A stretch of 64,000 bases of DNA from Tillandsia leiboldiana (taxonomy: Eukaryota; Streptophyta; Magnoliopsida; Poales; Bromeliaceae): assembly GCA_029204045.2 (NCBI GenBank), contig CM055065.1, positions 14,797,061 to 14,861,060 of the forward strand, given 5' to 3'. Below are positions 21,676 to 32,931 of this stretch, piece after piece; positions within the stretch are counted from its first letter, which is position 1, and the number at the start of each line of letters is the position of its first letter. The position numbers were made by a program, and so were the translations under genes. A model generated the notes under the pieces. The model searched no databases. It saw nothing but the letters and a program-made list of their open reading frames with translations, and was not told the DNA's origin.

Positions 21676-24201
21676 TTATTTCAAGGAAAGCATTCCAATT
21701 GCTTTACGCAAATGAATAAAACGTTTTTGATCCAAAGGTTTTGTTAAAAAGTCAGCTAATTGATCTTCAGTTGAAATGTAGGAAATTTGAAGAATATTTG
21801 ATTCAACTAGCTCTCTAAGAAAATGATATCTAAGTTCAATGTGTTTTGTTCTAGAGTGCAACACAGGGTTTTTTGAAATGTTTATAGCACTAGTGTTGTC
21901 ACATAAAACAGTTACCGAAGTTGCTGAGATCCGGAAGTCGCTCAACACGCTTTTCATCCAAATGAGTTGAGTTGAACAACTACCCGCTGAGATGTATTCC
22001 GCTTCGGCAGTCGAGAGTGCAATGCAGTTTTGCTTTTTACTATGCCATGCAACAAGGCAATGGCCAAGATAAAAATATGCACCACTCGTACTTTTCCGAT
22101 CATCCACAGATCCTGCCCAATCGACATCTGAGTATCCAATAATATCTAGACTTGTTCCCATAGGATACCAAATTCTGAAATTAATGGTTCCTTTGATGTA
22201 CCGGATGATCCGTTTCACCGCTTTCAGGTGAACCTCCTTTGGTGCTGATTGATATCTCGCGCAAATCCCAACACTAAAGGATATATCCGGGCGACTAGCT
22301 GTGAGGTAAAGTAGACTTCCAATCATGCTGCGATAAAGTTTCTCGTCTACATTCTCACTAAGAGATTCACTTCCTAATCCCTTATTGCTAGTTCCCATAG
22401 GAGTAGGAAAATCTTTAGAATCTTCTAATCCGAATTTCTTTACCAACTCCTTTGCATACTTGGATTGACACAGATGGATGCCTTCACCATTTTGTTTCAC
22501 TTGCAATCCAAGAAAGTATGTCAGTTCGCCCGTCATAGACATCTCAAATTCGCTTTCCATGGTTTCTGCGAATTTAGAAGCATCATTATCCTTTGTTGCT
22601 CCAAATACAATGCCATCGACATAGATTTGTGCAACAATGAAGTTATCTTGATAATGCTTCACAAAGAGAGTCCGGTCTGCTCCCCCTCGAGTATAGCCCT
22701 TCTCCAAAAGGTGCTTTGTCAACCTTTCGTACCACGCTCGCGGTGCTTGTTTTAAACCGTAAAGAACCTTTTTCAAACGAAAAACATGGTTAGGTAGTTT
22801 ACAGTCTACAAAACCTTTCGGTTGAGCCACATAAACTTCCTCATTTAAAAACCCATTTAAAAATGCGCTCTTAACGTCCATTTGAAAGAGTTTTATTTTA
22901 AAGTGACAAGCAATAGCGAATAAGATACGAATGGACTCGAGTCTAGCTACAGGGGCGAACGTTTCATCAAAGTCTATACCTTCTATTTGAGAGTAGCCTT
23001 GAGCAACTAAACGTGCTTTATTCCTGATGATGGTACCGTCCTCATTTTTCTTGTTCTTGAAAATCCATTTAGTACCGATCACATTGTGTTGCTTCGGAGG
23101 CGTCGTTAATTCCCAGACTTTGTTGCGTTCAAACTGATGGAGCTCTTCCTGCATTGCTTCAATCCAGTAGTCATCCTGAAGAGCTTCATCGATATTCTTT
23201 GGTTCGATCATGGAAACGTAACAAGCGAATCCACGAACCAACTGTCTCCGAGTTTTGACTCCTTCTTGTGGGTCTCCAATGATGTTTGATTCAGGATGAT
23301 CCTTGGAGATGCGTAACGTTTGATGTAATGGAGTACTCGGAGGTACATGAGATGATTCCTGCACATCAGATAAACTTGAAGAACCATTAGATGCATCATT
23401 AATATTGGAAGTATTATCATGAGAAGATGCATTTACAGGAGTATCATCATTAAGAGAGATATCAGGGGTAGATTTATCAGATGCAAAGTGGAAAGCTTCA
23501 TCTACTTTAACATTTATGGATTCTACGATCGTTTTAGATTCCAAGTTAAATACCCGATATGCTCTGCTATTTGTAGAATAACCCATGAAAATCCCTTCGT
23601 CACTTCGAGAGTCAAATTTTCCAAGATTTTCGCGGTCACGTAAAATGTAACATCGACTCCCAAAGATACGAAAATATTTGATGTTGGGTTTTCTACAACA
23701 CCATAGTTCATATGGTGTATTTAACGTACCCGGGCGCAAATAAACTCGATTAATAACATAGATTGCAGTGTTCACAGCTTCAGCCCAAAAATATAACGGT
23801 AAATTCCGGCTATGAAGCATAACACGTGCCATCTCTTGTACAACCCTGTTTTTGCGCTCGACTACACCATTCTGTTGAGGTGTATAGGGTGCTGAGAATT
23901 CATGTTTAATGCCATTGGAAATGCAAAAATTAATGAATTTAGAGTTTATGAATTCTCCACCTCTATCACTTCTAACACGAATGATCTTTTCATTCTTTTC
24001 AATCATAATACGAAGGCAAATCTCGTGAAAAGAATCAAAAGTATCAGCTTTCTCTTTTAAAAATGCTACCCAAGAATACCTAGAGAAATCATCAACCAAT
24101 AAGAAAATATACCATTTACCTCCCAAGGATGGTTGACGTGTCGGCCCCATAAGATCCATATGCAATAATTCCAAGGGTCGTTTGGTACCGACGTGATTCA
24201 A
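21676..24201 (-). pseudogene. pol: Copia 1 pol: integrase core, RT, RNase H
   Basis: The frame of 841 codons begins inside the integrase, at RPLELLHMDLMGP, the region of the first catalytic Asp. SDRGGEF and NGVVERKNR follow for the core. RT starts near KVWELTTPP and includes KARLVAQGYSQ and FAPVARLESIR. The catalytic box reads IYVDGIVFG where copia RTs have YVDD, so the second Asp is lost. RNase H follows (SDVDWAG, STAEAEYI, TKHIELRYHF). Protease and the integrase zinc finger are absent; they should lie between this frame and gag but the two abut at 24198-24201 in different frames, so a deletion of several hundred bases is likely. It cannot be autonomous. Confidence 0.92.
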
Positions 24202-26225
24202 GGATGAAAGAAGAATTCACCTTTGCGTACCCAAACCTTTCGAGTTTTGGTGTACGTCGGAAATGATTGTGAAGTTGATACCTTTGGTGAAAGCGTCTTG
24301 TTTGATCCGTCGCTTTTCCTTGACGTCGTCGTCTTGTTTGATGAACTACCGAGGCTCTTTTCCTTCGAATAATTTGCATTTGATTTCCGAGGAATCACTC
24401 TTGTGGTAGTCGTTGCAAGAAGTGCTTGAGTTGACCGTTTTCCTCCCATCTTGCAATTTCTCCTTATGTGCCCTGCAAAATTACAACGAAAATATACCTT
24501 AGTGCTTGACGATTCCGAGGAGGGTGAAGTAGGCTTGTTGTCATTGCTTGTCGTGAATTCCGGTGTCGGAGGAGGAGATACCGACTGAGGCACAAAGACT
24601 GTCCCAACCGAACTAAAATTGTCTTCAGTTCGATTGTATCCGAGGCCGAACTTGTTTGATTGACCAAGACCAAGAAGCTTATCCAACTTACTCCTTCCTG
24701 ATGAAAATCGCTGTAAGTCATCCTTGAGTTGGAGAATGGTCTCTGTCATTTCTAATTTTTCCTGTCGAGCCTCGCCGTTGAGCTTCAAGAAGTAATTCGC
24801 TTTGTTCACCATATCTATATAATTCTTCTCGAGTTGCTCATTGGACTCTTGAAGGGAAACATTTGCTTTTATCAGATTATCCCTTTCCACTTCAAGATCG
24901 GTAGAGAGAGAAGTTACCCTTTTTACTTCTTCTTCGAGATCCTGCAATCTCCCTCTCAACCCCTTGTTTTGCTTAGCCAATTTCTTTGAATCCCTCAAAA
25001 GTCTGTGGTAGGCTAGAGCAAAATCTTCACCTTCCGAATTATCCGATTCATCGTCCGTTGCAATCTTTTCAACAGTGGAGTTGGACAATGACTCGGATGT
25101 ACTTGCCATTAAGCACATGAAGGGTGAAGATGTGGACGCGTGGAACGCCGTTGCGTTATCTTCTTCATCACTTGACGATGACTCATTTGACGATGAGGTG
25201 TCATCCCAAGTGACGGCTTGCATCGCCTTCTTCTTGGACGGATTCTTATTTGGACATTCCGTTGAGATATGGCCGTATCCTCGGCACTTGAAGCATTGGA
25301 CTTGTCCTTCTGTGCTTTTCTTATCCTTAGAAAAACCCTCTTGCTTTCTTAACTTGTAACTTGAAGAACCCTTGCCTTTCTTCCACTTTCCGAAGGATGG
25401 AGTTTTGCTTGAATTACCCCTTCGAAAATTTCGGCGAAACTTCCTTGTCAAGAGAGCGAGCTGCTTCTCAAAGTCCTCCATAGATAGGTTCTCGTCATCG
25501 CCTGAGGAGGATGAATCCGCGTCTTCTTCTTTTGTTGTTTTCAAAGCATAACCTGAAGACTTAGAAGAGGATGCCTTTCCCGAAGAATAGTTAGTAGGAA
25601 ATGTCATTTCATATGTTTGTAAAGAACCAACTAATTCTTCTACACGGATTTCGTCCGGGTGTTTAATAGTTTCAATGGCTGTAACCTTGGAACGAAATCT
25701 TTCAGGAAGAGTTCTTAATATTTTTCTTACAACTTTAAATTCTGGAATCTTCTCTCCCAAGTTAGCACATGAGTTTACGATGTCTTGCAATCGTGTGTAA
25801 TAGTCTGTGAACGATTCATTTTCTGTCATGAAAATAGAGTCAAATTTGCTCGTAAGCATTTGCAGTTTCTGAATCTTCACAAGGTTAGTTCCCTCATGCG
25901 TAACTTGAAGAACATCCCAGATTTCTTTCGCAGTCTCACATGCCGAGACGCGAGAGAACTCTGTTTGAGACAAAGCATTAAATAGAGCATTAATCCCTTT
26001 GCCATTGTAAGAAGAAAAATCTATCTCTTCCTTGGTCCATTTCGACCTAGGATTGATGGTGCGAACATCACCAATAAATTCAGTTGGATTAGACCATCCT
26101 AATTCAATTGATTGCCACACCCGTTCGTCGATGGAAATTAAAAAGGCTTTCATCCGTACTTTCCAGTACGCATAATTTGTTCCATCGAAGAACGGAGGTC
26201 TGTTGATGTTTCCACCTTCAACCAT
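24198..26225 (-). CDS. gag: Copia 1 gag
   Basis: This is the capsid/nucleocapsid protein, 675 residues, of the type that begins PPFFDGTNYAYWKVRMKAF (UBN2/retrotransposon gag fold). It contains a classical zinc knuckle (CFKCRGYGHISTEC) and, near the C terminus, a second whose first Cys is Tyr (YFRCNFAGHIRRNC). A Leu/Glu/Lys-rich stretch between them (RGRLQDLEEEVKRVTSL and onward) probably forms a coiled coil. The start Met is 24 bases downstream of the PBS. It is intact as a frame and about 75% identical by eye to copia 2 gag in the capsid part. Confidence 0.93.
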   Translation of the reverse strand: MVEGGNINRPPFFDGTNYAYWKVRMKAFLISIDERVWQSIELGWSNPTEFIGDVRTINPRSKWTKEEIDFSSYNGKGINALFNALSQTEFSRVSACETAKEIWDVLQVTHEGTNLVKIQKLQMLTSKFDSIFMTENESFTDYYTRLQDIVNSCANLGEKIPEFKVVRKILRTLPERFRSKVTAIETIKHPDEIRVEELVGSLQTYEMTFPTNYSSGKASSSKSSGYALKTTKEEDADSSSSGDDENLSMEDFEKQLALLTRKFRRNFRRGNSSKTPSFGKWKKGKGSSSYKLRKQEGFSKDKKSTEGQVQCFKCRGYGHISTECPNKNPSKKKAMQAVTWDDTSSSNESSSSDEEDNATAFHASTSSPFMCLMASTSESLSNSTVEKIATDDESDNSEGEDFALAYHRLLRDSKKLAKQNKGLRGRLQDLEEEVKRVTSLSTDLEVERDNLIKANVSLQESNEQLEKNYIDMVNKANYFLKLNGEARQEKLEMTETILQLKDDLQRFSSGRSKLDKLLGLGQSNKFGLGYNRTEDNFSSVGTVFVPQSVSPPPTPEFTTSNDNKPTSPSSESSSTKVYFRCNFAGHIRRNCKMGGKRSTQALLATTTTRVIPRKSNANYSKEKSLGSSSNKTTTSRKSDGSNKTLSPKVSTSQSFPTYTKTRKVWVRKGEFFFHP

Positions 26226-26245
26226 TGTTTACAACCCTATTCCCT

Positions 26246-26256
26246 CTCTGATACCA
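26246..26256 (-). other. Primer-binding site, copia 1
   Basis: On the minus strand it reads TGGTATCAGAG, complementary to initiator tRNA-Met, two bases after the LTR end at 26259. Confidence 0.9.
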
Positions 26257-26258
26257 CT

Positions 26259-27579
26259 TGTTGGGTTATTTATAATTGGATCTAAATAGGGGAAAAAACA
26301 CCTAGAGGGGGGTGAATAGGTGTAAACAATAAACACTCAAAAATCTTTGCGATATAAAACCCAATGCGGAAAAATAAATAACACGCAGAGATTTTTACGT
26401 GGAAAACTCCAAACCGGAGTAAAAAACCACGGGACCGATAACAGGTGAAATCCACTAGAATTAAACACGTACAAGGTGATATACTGTACTCACAGACGAC
26501 TCAACCTTTTCCATACGCTCCTAGTTGATCTTCTCCGCTCGCTCCACGACGCTTCTCGAATCCACGATCTGCGTCCAACGCCGAATCCACGACGTCCGAC
26601 CGAATCCACGGTCTTCACCCAGTAGCACGCTTCGAATCCACGAACGTACCTCGCTCCGAATCCACGAGAGCGGTAGCACCTTGAATCCACAAGGCCACGC
26701 GAGTCCACGCGCCGATTTGGGATAAATCGTTGTTTTTGGGTGGTGATGATCCGCCGAATACTTAGATTAGAAATAGATCGGAAATACCATCTAAGTATTC
26801 ATTGATTTGATTCTACTCAAAATGTGAGTATGAAAACCTAGAATCAAATCAATCAATATAGATGAAGAAACATAGGGTAATATCTATTGATTTCCTTTAT
26901 TCTCTATAGGTGGATTCATATGGCCGTATTTTGATTTGAATATGACGGCTTCCACGGCTTAAGCGGCTTACCCTAGAAAAGTGAATCATAGGGTCTATTT
27001 ATAGGTTAGAAACCATTGGAAGAGGATAAGAATCAAAAACTATCCTTTTCTGGAATTTTACATGATGACGATCCGGATCGGACTTCGGCGATCCGAATTG
27101 CAGTAGCGAGACAAACAGTTTCCAGAAAAACCAAGGTTCGGGATCCGGATCGAAGTGCCTGATCCGGATCATTCATACAGTTCACCAAACATCGACGTTC
27201 GGGATCCGGATTGAAAAGCCTGATCCGGATCGTTCATAAAACATGGTAAAACCTGTGTTCGGGATCCGGATCAAAGGAGGCTACGATCCGGATTGAACTG
27301 GTGTATGAACGAAAAACCTTCGGGATCCGGATTGGAAAGTCTGATCCGGATCCTGAACATGTCCCATGTCCAGTTTTTGATATTTATGCAATTAAAAATC
27401 CATCCAAGTGTTTCTACACTATAAGTAGTATTCGGATCACCAAAGATAATTAGTTAAACATACCTGATCCTTTTGAATTCTTCTTTCTTGAGATTGAGTT
27501 AAATGATCCAACTTTCTTTACCTTCAATCTTCAAGACTTAACCGAATTCATGAAATACGCCAACTTAAATTCCGTAACA
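26259..27579 (-). mobile_element. Copia 1 5' LTR
   Basis: 1,321 bp. On the minus strand it starts TGTTACGGAATTTAAG and ends ATAACCCAACA. It resembles copia 2's LTR (52484-53878) in the end block with GGGGGGTGAATAGGTGT, in a tract of repeated GAATCCACGA (26555-26710), and in GATCCGGATC palindromes (27064-27350). The GAATCCACGA units are 12-25 bp apart. Confidence 0.88.
27064..27350 (-). repeat. GATCCGGATC palindrome array in copia 1 LTR
   Basis: At least nine copies of GATCCGGAT(C/T) occur in under 300 bp, mostly as pairs about 25 bp apart introduced by TTCGG. The same arrangement occurs in copia 2's LTR at 53326-53548. The core is CpG-containing and self-complementary. Confidence 0.85.
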
Positions 27580-27691
27580 GCGGCCTGTCATTGGCCGGTT
27601 CGCAACGCTCGGTCCACAGAGCGGCGCGGCTGGGTGCATGGGCCCAGCACAGGACACATGGCAGGCGCGGATTGGCCGGCTCATAGCGCGC
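27580..27691 (+). mobile_element. Residual piece of gypsy B 3' LTR
   Basis: This 112-bp piece matches, in reverse complement, 48801-48910 of D's LTR, including the GGCCGGTTCGCAACGCTCGG and CAGGACACATGGCAGGCG parts. Its plus orientation fits B. It lies between the copia 1 LTR and gypsy G's LTR end, so both inserted in B's 3' LTR. Confidence 0.65.
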
Positions 27692-30436
27692 TGTCACGCC
27701 CCCGGGGGTTTTTGAGTCTATCAAAGCGGAAAATTATGTGTATTATTTTTTCTTCTTAACAAGGTAACTTAAACCTCATCCCCGGTGCGTGCTAGACCGC
27801 CACATACACAAATTCTCTCTGCCCACGGATAGAGTCTCCTTTGTATATGCACGGCGTCTCATTTACAACAACATACATCAACCATCAACCATACAATAGA
27901 CATACATCGTCAAACAGAGTACAGTAGTTTAACTAATGTTTAAAAAGACTGGTGTCCACTCGACACCTTGTTGTTTTATTTTCAAGCGGAATATTAAAGC
28001 GGCATCAGTGTTTAGAAAGGATAAAACCAACGGTTGCAAAACCCGTGCCCACACGGCACTTCGTTTTGAGAAAATATTTTCGAAATCATTTGGTTCATCA
28101 TGAAAGCGTGCCGCATATGAAAACATCACTAAAAGCATCAAAGTATAAATGTACACCTCATCCACAGCGCTAAGTAATACATGTCCACGACTAATACGAT
28201 CCACAAGCAAATTAACTAAATAAGGCATAAGGGAAATGAGATAATAAACCCAAGTATCTGACTACGGTCCTCGCGACGCAGTCTCACCGCCCTCCCGGCT
28301 AACGCACCTCGTAACACCTGTCACGGAGTGGGTAATGTCAGTGACAAACAAAGTAGATGTCTAATGACAATAAGGAATAAGGAGCAAACCGAATACACCG
28401 GAATCTCTCGCTAAAATCCTGCACATATTTAAGCTGGGCCCCAACCCCAGATTTATCAATTAAGTTGGGCACCAACCCCAGAGTACCTGTCGGGGAGACT
28501 AAAGTCTCCCCTCGTGCGCAAACACCTCTTTGATGCATTTAACCTCTTCACGGTGCTGGTGTGCTATTTTCAGCGGGCGCGAAGAGGTCCTCACGGCTCC
28601 CACCCCTTTGTGAGGTACACGGGTCAAAAAGACCACTTCTCCGGAAAAGTACACCCATGCGGAGGCCAATCCGCCTGTGTACGTGCAGCATCCGAAAATG
28701 GATTTGCCGAGATCGGCGTGTAGTGAGCACCGCGACCGTAGCCGCTTCAATTGTTAGATAAAATACAATTATGCGAAAGGTTAAACTGTCCATCTACTTT
28801 GTTAGATAAATTAAGAGCATTTTAATGACGATAGATGCACTTACTGCACTTGTTGCACTTATCGCAACCGTACCCACCTATTTGAAGAGAAATCGGAACA
28901 CCTGAATCCTTCGCGCACCCCCGCTGCGCACTCGGACCTAAAGAAAGTCCGCAAGGATAACTATAGTCAAAAACGTGTACTAACATCCAAAAACAAAAGA
29001 CCCAATTTACTCTTTTCTACGGAAAAGTCCAACACCGTCCGGGTTGACGAAAACCGGAACTCCTGCGCCGCCGTCGCCGTCCGCCGGAGCCCCGCGCGGT
29101 TCAGAACCGCGCGGCGTGTCTCCGCGGGCGACGCCTACGCGGCGCGGTGCCTCGCGCGGGTGCTGCCCGTGCGGCGGCTGCGCGGCGCCCGTGCGGGTGC
29201 GGCCCCGCACGGCACCCGCGCGCGGGGTTGCCCGCGCGGTTGCGGGTCCGCGCGGGTGCCGCCTGCGCGGTAGCAGCGCGGCGCCCACGCGGTGCCCGCG
29301 CGGTTGCGGGCCCGCATGGGTGACGCCCGCGCGGTAATCGCGTGGCGCCCATGCGGTGCCCGCGCGGTTGCGGGTCCGCATGGGTGCCGTCTGCGCGGTA
29401 GCAGCGCGGCGCCCACGCGGTGCCGCGCGGTTGCGGGCCCGCGTGGGTGCCGTCCGTGCGGTAGCCGCGCGGCGCCCTTGCGGTGCCCGCGCGGGTAGCG
29501 GTCCGCATGGGTGCCGTCCGTGCGGTGGCCGCGCGGTGCCCATGCGGTGCCCGCGCGGTTGCGGGTCCGCATGGGTGCCGTCCGTGCGGTGGCCGCGCGG
29601 CGCCCATGCGGTGCCCGCGCGGTTGCGGGTCCGCATGGGTGCCGTCCGTGCGGTGGCCGCGTGGCGCCCATGCGGTGCCCGCGCGGTTGCGGGTCCGCAT
29701 GGGTGCCGTCCGCGACTCCCCTCCGCGCGATGCCCTAGCGGCACCGCGCGCCTCCGCCGTCCGTTCCGTGCCCTAGCATGGCGACGATGATGGTGACGGC
29801 GACGGATACAACGGAGAGACCCAAGAATTCAAACAAGAAGGACGACGGAAAAATCCCAAATAATTTATAACAATTATTTTACTAACCGAAGATCGACGGG
29901 AAGGTTGTCCGGTCGCGTTCTTGCCTTCGGTTCGATGTCCGGGAAGATCGGGCTCCTTTTCTTTCTTCCGGCTAGGGTTCCATCTTTTCCTTTTTCTCTC
30001 CTCACCGATTAGGGTTTTTATTTTTCTTTTCTTTTCTTTCCGATAATCGGGATCCCTTATATAGCTCGTATTAAATCTTTAATTAATTTCCTTTTAATTA
30101 GTACGTAAGAGAATTCTATTTTTCCTCATGGATAATTAATTAACTAATTAATTATCCCCTACGAGATAACCCACCTTATCTCTAACGGGTGCAAGATATT
30201 TTGCACGGATTCCGATGCATGACTAATCACCGTATCACTAGGAATTCCGTTCCAGGAGATCCCGGTATCGGATTTCAGATCCGATCGCCGTCGGTCTTCT
30301 TTTTCCGCGCTCTATCGCAGAAAAATACTAGCACCACACACCAGCCAACTTTTAAGAATTGAATAATTTTATTTCACTTAGAGGCTTAAATGATTACATG
30401 TAAGTCAAAAATACCCCGAAAGGCCGGATCACTACA
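27692..30436 (-). mobile_element. Gypsy G 3' LTR
   Basis: 2,745 bp. On the minus strand it begins TGTAGTGATCCGG at 30436, just after a purine-rich tract, and ends GGGGGCGTGACA at 27692. It is placed as the 3' LTR because G's pol ends immediately upstream. A second, truncated member of the same LTR family is at 6004-7015. The middle holds a GC-rich repeat array. No equal 5-bp duplication is visible at the two ends, as expected if the other LTR lies elsewhere. Confidence 0.75.
29040..29760 (-). repeat. GC-rich array of about 64-bp units in LTR G
   Basis: The core GCCCGCGCGGTTGCGGGTCC, then GCATGGGTGCCGTCC, recurs about ten times with a spacing of about 64 bp. Because 64 is not a multiple of three, every frame cycles through the same peptide motifs, leaving long Arg/Pro/Ala-rich open frames on both strands. 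These frames are a by-product of composition. Confidence 0.85.
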
Positions 30437-30511
30437 CCACTCACACTTTATAAAAAGTTTCATCCCGAACTTAAGTACAAACCCCACTAATCAATTCGGG
30501 AAAATATTCTC
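30437..30511 (-). other. Gypsy G 3' untranslated end and purine tract
   Basis: On the minus strand CGGGATGAAACTTTTTATAA then AGTGTGAGTGG precedes the LTR start. This parallels the GAGGACGAAACTTT...AGTGGGGGAGGA end of the other elements and marks the polypurine tract. Confidence 0.65.
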
Positions 30512-32094
30512 TCATCTTCGATTCCAGTTCCCAAGTCGCCTCGCGCTCTCGTGGTTGCTCCACTGGACCTTTACATAGGGGATTGTTCGTTTGCGCAACT
30601 TCTTGTCCTCTCTTGCCAAAATTCGCACCGGCGTCTCCTCGACGCTTAAATCCTCTCGCAACTCGATGGTGGAGGCATCCAAGGCATGAGAGGGGTCAGC
30701 TAGGTACTTCCGGAGCATTGAGACATGGAACACGTTATGGACTCGTTCGAGATTCGGCGGCAGGGCTAATCGGTACGCCACCGGTTCTACGCGTTCTAGG
30801 ATCTCGAACGGTCCTACGTACCTCGGGCTTAACTTTCCCTTTATGCCGAAGCGTCGGTTCCCCTTGGAGGGCGAAACTCGGAGTAACGCGTGCTCACCCA
30901 CCATGAACTCTAAGTCTCGGCGTCTGTTGTCTGCGTAGCTTTTCTGTCTGCTCTGGGCGGTCAGTAGCCTTTGTCTAATCAGTCGCACCTTTGCTTCGGT
31001 CTCCTCCACCAAATCTGGGCCTAGAAACTTACGCTCACCCAAGTCATCCCAGCATATTGGAGACCGACAGCGGCGCCCGTACAGGGCCTCGTATGGTGCC
31101 ATCTGAATGCTGGCCTGGTAACTGTTATTGTAGGCAAATTCCACTAGGGGCAAACACCGTGCCCACCCTTCGCCCAGGTCCAAAACGCATGCCCGAAACA
31201 TGTCCTCCACAATTTGTATCACCCGCTCTGATTGTCCCGTCGGTCTGCGGGTGAAAAGCCGTACTGAAGTGCAACTTGGTTCCCATTGCTCGCTGCAGGC
31301 TCTGCCAAAAGTTTGACACAAATCGCGTGTCCCTGTCCGACGTGATGGATGTCGGCACCCCATGCAACCTTACTATCTCGTTGATGTAGGTTTGTGCCAG
31401 TCGTTTCCCGCGCCCACGTCGTGTGTATGGGCAGAAAGTGGGCCGATTTCGTCAGACGGTCCACGATTACCCATATTGCATCGTGTCCCTGTGACGATCT
31501 CGGAACCCGGTCACAAATCCATGGTAATCATGTCCCATTTCCACCTCGGGCACCGGTAAGGGTTGCAATTTTTCTGCCGGGCGCTGGTGCTCGGCCTTCA
31601 CTCGTTGGCACACCAGGCAGTGTGCCACAAACCGAGTCACGTCTCCCTTCATTTTGGGCCACCAGAAGGTCTGCTTGACATCCTTGTACATCTTCGTTCC
31701 CCCGGGGTGCGCTGCATATGGAGCAGTATGCGCCTCCCGCAGGATTTCCCTTTGAGTTCCGTAGATCCGGCACGTAGATTCGTCCCCGAAATCATATCGT
31801 GCCGTCGGAGTTTTACTGTGAAATCACCTTCTTGGTCGGCCGTTACTCTATTTCGCACCAGCTGGAGTTGGTCATCAGTCGACTGCCCCTCGAGAATTCT
31901 GTCAAGCAAGGTTGGTCTGACCACCAGTGTCAGAAGTTGTTCGACTGTACCTGCCGGTACTACTTCTAGTCTTAATCGCGAAAACTCCGCAATCAGACTA
32001 TCTTGCTGGGTGATGGCACTTGCCCCTGCCTTTTCGGCCTGCCCCTTACGGCTCAGGGCGTCGGCCACCACGTTTGCCTTTCCCGGGTGGTAGT
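30512..32094 (-). pseudogene. pol: Gypsy G pol 3' half: integrase and chromodomain
   Basis: Reading on the minus strand it opens in the last RNase H motif (YHPGKANVVADALSR), exactly where C's LTR is inserted. The linker (DSLIAEFSRLRLEVVPAG), the integrase zinc-finger region (MYKDVKQTFWWPKMKGDV, CLVCQRVKAEHQ), the core (MDRLTKSAHFLP, SDRDTRFVSNFW, FHPQTDG, QSERVIQIVEDM), and the C-terminal part with chromodomain (VRILAREDKKLR, PYVKVQWSNHE) follow. At least four frame changes split it, near 31770, 31470, 31290 and at the very end. Gag, protease and RT should lie beyond C but are not in the window. It is close in sequence to E. Confidence 0.88.
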
Positions 32095-32923
32095 TGTGAG
32101 GACCCGGATATTCCCACGTTTGGATTACTGTTGGATTGGTGACTTCTGGAGACCCAGGTTGAGTGTTTGAGGTGTTTGCGCGCATATTGGACCCAAGATT
32201 GGACTCGGCATGAAAAACAGATCAAGTTTGCTTTCCCGGGAATTTTTGAGAAATTTAGAAGTGGAATTTGGCAAATCGGACAGCGGATTTGGATTCAGCG
32301 CGCGAAAACGCTCAAAATGGACTATTTACTTATGTTTTTTGGTGCCCGGATGACCCGGCACGGATTTCGAGGTTCGACGGCACTGTTCCGGCGGCCGGAG
32401 AGGCGCCGGCGGCGGCGGCGGGCGGCGAAGCGCGGCGGTTGCCGGCGGCAGAGGCGCGCGGTCCACCGCGGAGGCGTGCACCCGGGCGCTCGCCACGTGG
32501 GCCCTCCCGGTTGGCGGGCGCAGTGGGCGCGGTCCACGGGAAAGGCGCGGGTGCACGGTGGACCGGGGGTGGACACGTGGCAGATCGGGGTTGGTGCGGT
32601 GTTGTGCGCGCGGTCCACGGTGCGGGGAGCGGGTACCTCGGGCCGCGTGCCCGACAGGCGCGCGTGGCGCACGTGGGGCGCGACGTGGGCGCGCTGACCC
32701 GCGGTTCCCGGCGTGGGCGCCACGTGTCGGCCACCGCTTCGGCCATGTGGCGCATGGCCGTTGGCCCAACAGCTGTTTGCTGTTTGGGGTGGACGCATGG
32801 CGGGCTGAGGGACTTTCCGGGCGTGAACAGTAACGGGCCGGGCCCGTTACTGTAGCCGCCCGGAATGTCCGGGCGCCCAGTTTTTGGCCCAAAAGTCCAA
32901 TGGGTGGATTTTCGGGCTGAGCC

Positions 32924-32931
32924 TATAAATA
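32924..32931 (+). promoter_or_regulatory. TATA box of gypsy C LTR
   Basis: TATAAATA in the context GAGCCTATAAATAGGC. It is conserved at the same place in the 3' LTR (39634-39641), in D (48261-48268, minus) and as TATATATA in F (58229-58236, minus). Transcription should start roughly 30 bp downstream. Confidence 0.7.

Larger units (their letters stand above)
20786..27579 (-). mobile_element. Copia 1 (SIRE/Maximus-type), no 3' LTR
   Basis: On the minus strand: 5' LTR 27579-26259, PBS, gag, pol lacking protease, and a long 3' non-coding region. The lineage follows from the LTR end with its GGGGGGTGAATAGGTGT block (plus strand), the protein sequences and the long 3' region. No second LTR is present; the left end runs straight into B's LTR start. 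With the loss of about 280 bp of B's LTR there, a deletion across the left end is the simplest reading. Confidence 0.85.

Noticed and set aside
29007..29790. Long Arg/Pro/Ala-rich open frames on both strands, up to 245 codons
   Set aside because: They are generated by a GC-rich 64-bp tandem repeat in LTR G and exist in every frame; there is no gene context.
32167..32892. Overlapping open frames of 140-195 codons on both strands (also 38870-39806, 48264-49086 and 58204-59063)
   Set aside because: They fall in the GC-rich U3 of gypsy LTRs, where stops are rare. The frames are not conserved between the C, D and F copies.
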